DNA from: Anaeroplasmataceae bacterium
GTDB taxonomy: Bacteria; Bacillota_I; Bacilli_A; Acholeplasmatales; Anaeroplasmataceae
NCBI GenBank assembly: GCA_020024985.1
Contig: JAHHSW010000056.1
Span: forward strand, 1-6,333
Length of the DNA stretch: 6,333 nt
Reading direction: 5' to 3'
The position numbers and the translations under genes are program-made. Shown piece after piece: positions 5,412 to 6,333 of the stretch; the stretch's first letter is position 1, and every line of letters starts with the position of its first letter. Under the pieces are notes generated by a model that was not told the DNA's origin, did no database searches, and saw only the letters and a program-made list of their open reading frames with translations.

Positions 5412-6333
5412 ATGAAGGTTAATGTAATTGGTGCTGGCCTTGCAGGATGCGAGGCTTGCTATTATTTATCTAAAAGAGGATATGAAATAAATTTATATGA
5501 GATGAGGCCAGAGAAGATGACCCCAGCTCATAAGACTAGTAAGTTTGGTGAGCTAGTATGCTCTAATTCCTTAAGAAGTGATTCACTAGAAAATGCCTGT
5601 GGTATTTTAAAGAAGGAAATGGAGATGCTAGATTCCTTAATTATTAAGATGGCTCGTGAGCATGCGGTTAGTGCAGGTGGTGCCTTAGCGGTTGATAGAG
5701 AGGGCTTTAGTGAGGCTATTACTGAGGTAATTAGATCCTTACCTAATGTAACTATTATTAATGGAGAGGTTTCTAGTATTGATACCGGGGTCCCTACAAT
5801 TTTAGCAACTGGTCCCCTTACTAGTGATGCTTTATCTGAAAATATTAAGGAGCTATTTGGGCTTGATGATTTTTATTTCTTTGATGCTCAGGCTCCAATA
5901 ATTTATGCGGATAGTATCAATTATGATATTGCTTATTTAAAGAGTAGATATGATAAGGGTGAGGCATCATATTATAACTGCCCTATGAATAAGGAGGAGT
6001 TTGACCGCTTTTATGAGGCCTTAATTACAGCTGAGGGTGTAGAGCCTCATGATTTTGAGCTTAAGGTATTTGAGGGCTGTATGCCAGTTGAGATTATGGC
6101 TAAGCGTGGACCTCAAACCCTAACCTTTGGTCCAATGAAGCCAGTTGGGCTTATGACACCTAAGGGTGAGAAGCCTTATGCGGTAGTACAGCTTCGTCAG
6201 GATGATGCTGCTAAGGAAATGTATAATTTAGTAGGCTTCCAAACTCATTTAAAATTCCCAGAGCAAAAGAGGGTATTTCAAATGATTCCAGGCCTTGAAA
6301 ATGCTAGATTTGCTAAATATGGAAGAATGCATA
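5412..6333 (+). CDS. trmFO: TrmFO, folate/FAD-dependent tRNA (uracil-54-C5)-methyltransferase, 3'-truncated by window edge
   Basis: TrmFO makes 5-methyluridine at position 54 in the tRNA T-loop, taking the carbon from 5,10-methylene-tetrahydrofolate and reducing it with FADH2. The first 307 codons are present; family members are about 435 residues, so roughly 130 are missing on the right. The N-terminus is a dinucleotide-binding fold: [13 protein letters not shown] (residues 3-15) with acidic Glu30 ending the second strand (YEMRP). Two family cysteines are visible: Cys50 in [11 protein letters not shown] and Cys223 in FEGCMPVE, matching the two catalytically studied cysteines (Cys53 and Cys226 in the Bacillus enzyme) with the same 3-residue offset. 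[14 protein letters not shown] (179-192), [17 protein letters not shown] (231-247) and VQLRQD are also typical. The start is set by AGGAG 10 bases upstream. It is the third gene of the operon. TrmFO is typical of Firmicutes and other bacteria that do not use the SAM-dependent TrmA. Confidence 0.96.
   Translation, partial: MKVNVIGAGLAGCEACYYLSKRGYEINLYEMRPEKMTPAHKTSKFGELVCSNSLRSDSLENACGILKKEMEMLDSLIIKMAREHAVSAGGALAVDREGFSEAITEVIRSLPNVTIINGEVSSIDTGVPTILATGPLTSDALSENIKELFGLDDFYFFDAQAPIIYADSINYDIAYLKSRYDKGEASYYNCPMNKEEFDRFYEALITAEGVEPHDFELKVFEGCMPVEIMAKRGPQTLTFGPMKPVGLMTPKGEKPYAVVQLRQDDAAKEMYNLVGFQTHLKFPEQKRVFQMIPGLENARFAKYGRMH

Noticed and set aside
1..6333. UGA read as Trp (Mollicutes code)
   Set aside because: There is no in-frame TGA in any of the four genes and all Trp codons are TGG. 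The visible stops are TAA, TAA and TAG.

Overview
The window is AT-rich DNA coding on the + strand throughout. It fits a low-GC Gram-positive lineage (Bacilli, Erysipelotrichia or Mollicutes-like, possibly an uncultured gut member). Support: a folate-type TrmFO, typical of Firmicutes and relatives; strong GGAGG-type ribosome binding sites; a TATGATAAAAT extended -10 promoter; and a large protein with InlB-type B repeats and a BspA-like leucine-rich repeat tail. All visible Trp codons are TGG and no TGA occurs in frame, so there is no sign of Mycoplasma-type recoding. Genus cannot be assigned from this sequence.

Bases 1-4179 are the 3' part of one very large gene whose start lies left of the window. 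It encodes a probable surface-exposed or secreted protein. From N to C it has a long Asn/Ile/Leu/Val-rich region with at least three, probably four, diverged copies of an unrecognised module spaced about 205-260 residues apart. These are followed by four InlB B-type (Listeria-Bacteroides) repeats, the third strongly degenerate, then a short BspA-like LRR and an aromatic-rich tail with no visible wall anchor. A strong intrinsic terminator follows at once and isolates this gene from what comes next.

Bases 4222-4274 hold an extended -10 promoter and a Shine-Dalgarno site built on a run of seven Gs. They drive a compact operon: an HD-domain metal-dependent phosphohydrolase (4275-4898), a small FMN nitroreductase-family protein overlapping it by one base (4898-5398), and trmFO (from 5412, cut by the right edge), which makes the conserved m5U54 in the tRNA T-loop using methylene-tetrahydrofolate and FAD. 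The spacing argues for co-transcription, but no single pathway linking the three proteins is evident. The shared codon habits of the giant gene and the operon suggest both are long-term residents of the same genome.

No RNA gene, CRISPR array, insertion sequence or phage feature was seen. The most unusual content is the internally repeated region of the giant protein, followed by the G7 tract at the operon's transcription and translation start.
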